Source: Eubacteriales bacterium
GTDB lineage: Bacteria > Bacillota > Clostridia > Lachnospirales > Lachnospiraceae
Assembly (NCBI GenBank): GCA_030524135.1
Contig: JAUNHA010000009.1
Location: forward strand, 1-60,811
DNA: 60,811 nt
Reading direction: 5' to 3'
In this document: in pieces, positions 58,258 through 60,811 of the stretch
Numbering within the stretch: position 1 is the stretch's first letter
Layout of the letters: each line of letters starts with the position of its first letter
The notes under the pieces: generated by a model
What the model was told of the DNA's origin: nothing
Databases searched by the model: none
Seen by the model: only the letters and a program-made list of their open reading frames with translations
Translations under genes and position numbers: made by a program

Positions 58258-59001
58258 TTGGGAAAATTTTTAAATGAAATGACGTATGAAGAATGCGAAC
58301 AGGAAATCAATGAAAACACAATTATTGTAATTCCTTCTGCTGGTGGAACGAAAGAACATGGATATCATCTTCCAATGGGGACGGATATGTATGTAACAAA
58401 GTATATGGCACGCTGTGTGACAAAAGCATGTAATGTTATAACGCTTCCGATTGTATCTTATGCATACTATCCTGCATTTATTGAATGGAAGGGAAGCGTT
58501 TCTTTAGGATATGAGACATCGATTCGCGTTATACAAGATATTATCGAAAGCTATGTTCGATTTGGAGTAAAAAAATATCTGATTTTAGATGGCGGAGTAT
58601 CAACACAGGCTCCAATGCGTATTTTGTCAAGTGAGATGTTTAATAAACATCATATTCATGTTGCAATTTCCAGTGTGGCTGCGCTTTCTGCAAAAGGAGA
58701 CGCAGAAGTTTGTGAGCAGAAAAGTGGAGGGCATGGAGACGAGTCTGAAACGTCATGTATGTTATTTTTACACCCAGAACTTGTGCATATGGAAAAAGCT
58801 TTTGAAGAATACCGAAAAACGCTTCCGGGAATGTGTGAAAACGGGCAGCAACTCATTACAATGTGCTCTGCTATGGACACACCGCATGGAATTACTGGAA
58901 ATGCAAAACTCGCGACAGCAGAAAAAGGAAAAATAATTCTTGATTATATGGCGGAAGGACTTATCAGATTTCTAACGGAATTTGAGAAATGGAATGTGTA
59001 A
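58258..59001 (+). CDS. Creatininase family protein with altered metal-ligand positions
   Basis: A 247-residue protein starting at TTG with an AGAGGAGGA site. The fold is recognised from GTKEHGYHLPMGTD (residues 30-43) and GHGDESETSCMLFLHPELV near 161-179. Family members are binuclear metal amidohydrolases opening lactam rings or cleaving formamides. In the consensus EQHGPHLP the first Glu is a metal ligand; here that place is Lys32 and Glu occupies the next position (Glu33). The family NGHGGN motif, whose His is a ligand, reads DGGVST at 111-116. His34 and Asp43 remain. The protein may use a rearranged metal site or have lost activity. It sits between two hydrolase genes. Confidence 0.85.
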   Translation: MGKFLNEMTYEECEQEINENTIIVIPSAGGTKEHGYHLPMGTDMYVTKYMARCVTKACNVITLPIVSYAYYPAFIEWKGSVSLGYETSIRVIQDIIESYVRFGVKKYLILDGGVSTQAPMRILSSEMFNKHHIHVAISSVAALSAKGDAEVCEQKSGGHGDESETSCMLFLHPELVHMEKAFEEYRKTLPGMCENGQQLITMCSAMDTPHGITGNAKLATAEKGKIILDYMAEGLIRFLTEFEKWNV

Positions 59002-59004
59002 ACT

Positions 59005-60072
59005 ATGAATATACAAAAAGAATATGAGAAGGAATTGGAACTGTTTATGAAGGAAAAGCTTGAAAAAATCATAAACATACCAAGTCCGTCAGGGTACACA
59101 AAAGAATTAATCAGATATCTTAAAACGGAAAGCGAGGCATTAGGTTTTCAAACAGAATTAACACGGCGCGGAGCTCTTATTGTAACTCTTTCGGACAAAA
59201 CAAAAAACAAACGATTACTTGCGGCGCATTGTGATACGCTTGGAGCAATGGTGAGAACTGTCATGGAAGACGGTACATTAAAGCTTCTTCAGATTGGCGG
59301 ATATATGCTGGAAAGTGTTGAAGGCGAATATTGTACAATTCATACACGGAAAGGGAAAAAATATACAGGAACCATTTTGACATCAGCCCCATCGGTTCAT
59401 GCTTATCCGGATAGTGCCAGAGAATTAAAACGAACAGATGATGCAATGAGAATTCGATTAGATGAAGATGTTCATTCCAAGGAAGATGTTTTGAAAAAGA
59501 CAGAAATTAGACGAGGGGATTTTATTTCTTTTGAACCGAGATTCCAAGCTTTTGAAAATGGGTATATTAAATCAAGGCATTTAGATAACAAAGCAAGCGT
59601 AGCTGTGTTTATGGCTGTGATGAAAGCAGTAGCAGAAGCCGTGATTAAGCCAAAGATTGGAAGCCAAGTAATGTTTACCAATTATGAAGAGGTTGGTTTT
59701 GGTGCAAGTTATATACCGGACAATATTTATGAAATGATAGCGGTAGATATGGGATCCGTTGGAGATGACTTAGAAGGTGATGAGAAAAAAGTATCTATAG
59801 TAACTAAAGACATGCAAGGACCTTATGATTTTGATCTTGTAACAAAGTTAATAGATTTGGCTGAAAAAGAAGAATTGGATTATGTAGTGGAATGCTATCG
59901 GCGTTACAAATCAGATACAGCAGCCGCAATTGCAGGAGGCAGAAATATTCGCCATGGACTTGTAGGACAAGGTGTTCAAGCCTCGCATCATATGGAGCGC
60001 ACACACATTCATGGAATGATACAAAATTTCAAATTGCTTGCTTCATATATCGAGAGTGATAATGATTTTTAA
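59005..60072 (+). CDS. M42 family metallopeptidase
   Basis: A 355-residue glutamyl-aminopeptidase / deblocking-aminopeptidase type enzyme. Metal ligands and catalytic residues are visible as His75 and Asp77 (AAHCDTLGAMV), Asp194 (RHLDNKASV), Glu228-Glu229 (NYEEVGFG), an Asp in VDMGSVGDD and a His in ASHHMERTH near 328. Members remove N-terminal residues or acyl groups from short peptides and assemble into large tetrahedral shells. It begins 3 bases after the creatininase-like stop and ends the operon. Confidence 0.92.
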   Translation: MNIQKEYEKELELFMKEKLEKIINIPSPSGYTKELIRYLKTESEALGFQTELTRRGALIVTLSDKTKNKRLLAAHCDTLGAMVRTVMEDGTLKLLQIGGYMLESVEGEYCTIHTRKGKKYTGTILTSAPSVHAYPDSARELKRTDDAMRIRLDEDVHSKEDVLKKTEIRRGDFISFEPRFQAFENGYIKSRHLDNKASVAVFMAVMKAVAEAVIKPKIGSQVMFTNYEEVGFGASYIPDNIYEMIAVDMGSVGDDLEGDEKKVSIVTKDMQGPYDFDLVTKLIDLAEKEELDYVVECYRRYKSDTAAAIAGGRNIRHGLVGQGVQASHHMERTHIHGMIQNFKLLASYIESDNDF

Positions 60073-60223
60073 TTAGTTAATCGTTTATATTTTCTTAAGT
60101 ATTTAAAAACATTGGGGCATTTAGCTCTGCTGTTTTTGTTAAATAAACGAACAATTTAAAAATAGAATTGTAAGCATTTTAAAAGATATATAAAGTAATT
60201 GACAGACCCCACGCAGGCTTGGC

Positions 60224-60598
60224 ATGGAAGAGGCGATGCGATATAATACAAGAAAAATCCGGCACGTGGAAGCGATGCTGGAATTTCTAAAAACCTTTGC
60301 ACACTATGAGAGGTTTGAACAGATCAGGGAAGAGCTGATAGAGATAGCAGAAAAAGGAGGGGAAGTCAGGATGTGTAATCTGGTGGATCAGTGGATCGAT
60401 ATGGGCGTGAAACAAGGGCTTGCTGAGGGCATTGCATTGGGGCAGGCGGACGGACGTTACATTTCCCTGCAGAATATTATTAAGAACGGCATTTCAGAAG
60501 CGGAGGGGATTCGGCTTTTGAATTTCTCAAAGGAAGAGACGGAAGGGTATCATAGCTGGCTTTCGGGAGAGGGAGAAAAACAACTGCATACAGTTTAA
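60224..60598 (+). pseudogene. C-terminal fragment of an Rpn / PD-(D/E)XK transposase-type nuclease
   Basis: 124 codons whose second half (MCNLVDQWIDMGVKQGLAEG) matches the C-terminal tail of recombination-promoting nuclease / putative transposase proteins. The N-terminal nuclease domain with its catalytic motif is absent, and an in-frame TGA lies 24 bases upstream of the first ATG (60200-60202). No good ribosome site precedes that ATG. Its composition is less AT-rich than the island before it. It is probably a decayed remnant marking the island edge. Confidence 0.7.
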
Positions 60599-60626
60599 AT
60601 GCATCTAAACTCAATTAATAAATAAG

Positions 60627-60682
60627 AAAAGCCTGTGGATTAATAATGGTTTGTATCATTATTGGTCTGTAGGCCTTTTTGT
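60627..60682 (+). terminator. Long hairpin terminator near the window end
   Basis: AAAAGCCTGTGGATT..AATAATG pairs with CATTATT..GTAGGCCTTTTT with some mismatches. It can act in either direction because A-runs precede it and T-runs follow. Confidence 0.75.
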
Positions 60683-60752
60683 ATTTCCCGGGATTCTTTA
60701 CCTGAAATTTACAGAATGCCGCCACTTTTACCGATTCTTTACAAAACCCCGC

Positions 60753-60780
60753 TTGCGATTTTACATTGTGCCGATATTAT
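60753..60780 (+). promoter_or_regulatory. Candidate promoter reading out of the window
   Basis: TTGCGA, 16 bases, TATTAT. The gene it would serve lies beyond the window. Confidence 0.4.
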
Positions 60781-60811
60781 AAGGACGAACTCAGAAAGAG
60801 ATCATGATAAG

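Overview
The window looks like a chromosomal segment from an anaerobic Firmicute of the Lachnospiraceae type (Clostridia). The grounds are a Firmicutes-style 23S rRNA 3' end, AGGAGG-type ribosome binding sites, several Cys-lipobox binding proteins with Ala/Thr/Ser-rich linkers, a clostridial rpsF-ssb-rpsR operon with its S6:S18 leader, and a giant secreted glycosidase ending in cell-wall-binding repeats. The family assignment is inference; no species is claimed.

Layout. 1-390: the end of a 23S rRNA gene and a terminator, with no 5S gene between them. 470-4050: rhomboid protease, then a DUF4349 lipoprotein / ECF-like sigma factor / anti-sigma-like operon with a possible ECF-type promoter in front. 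4131-4763: DUF5662 protein (minus strand). 4880-13416: a beta-galactoside locus, with a sugar ABC transporter on the minus strand, divergent from a GH2 beta-galactosidase and an EamA transporter, followed by a LacI regulator. The divergent region carries two good promoters and several GTAAA/TTTAC palindromes. 13439-16865: thymidine kinase, DUF2156, GNAT and the rpsF-ssb-rpsR operon. 17069-21899: an AfuABC/FbpABC-type ABC transporter with a fused double permease, plus a PHP phosphoesterase.

22130-38131 holds two related Opp/Dpp-type peptide transporters. The first has two tandem, mosaic, near-duplicate binding proteins. The second has a binding protein interrupted by an in-frame TAA and ends in a PatB/MalY-type C-S lyase. 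An aldo/keto reductase and a small membrane protein lie between them. 38219-49037 carries a MATE transporter, a 2186-residue multidomain GH2 enzyme, a RhuM-family gene and a second MATE transporter. Two copies of a composite palindrome sit beside the two MATE genes.

49079-60072 is visibly more AT-rich and looks like an acquired catabolic island. It contains a LysR regulator followed by nine tightly packed co-directional genes: class III aminotransferase, a complete third Opp transporter (with an unusual OppC carrying an extra extracytoplasmic segment), its lipoprotein receptor, a stand-alone prolyl-oligopeptidase-type hydrolase, a creatininase-family protein with altered metal-ligand positions, and an M42 metallopeptidase. 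This is the best candidate for an undescribed system: import and stepwise dismantling of a peptide- or lactam-like compound that releases an amine-bearing product. The window closes with a fragment of an Rpn/PD-(D/E)XK transposase-type gene and a terminator.
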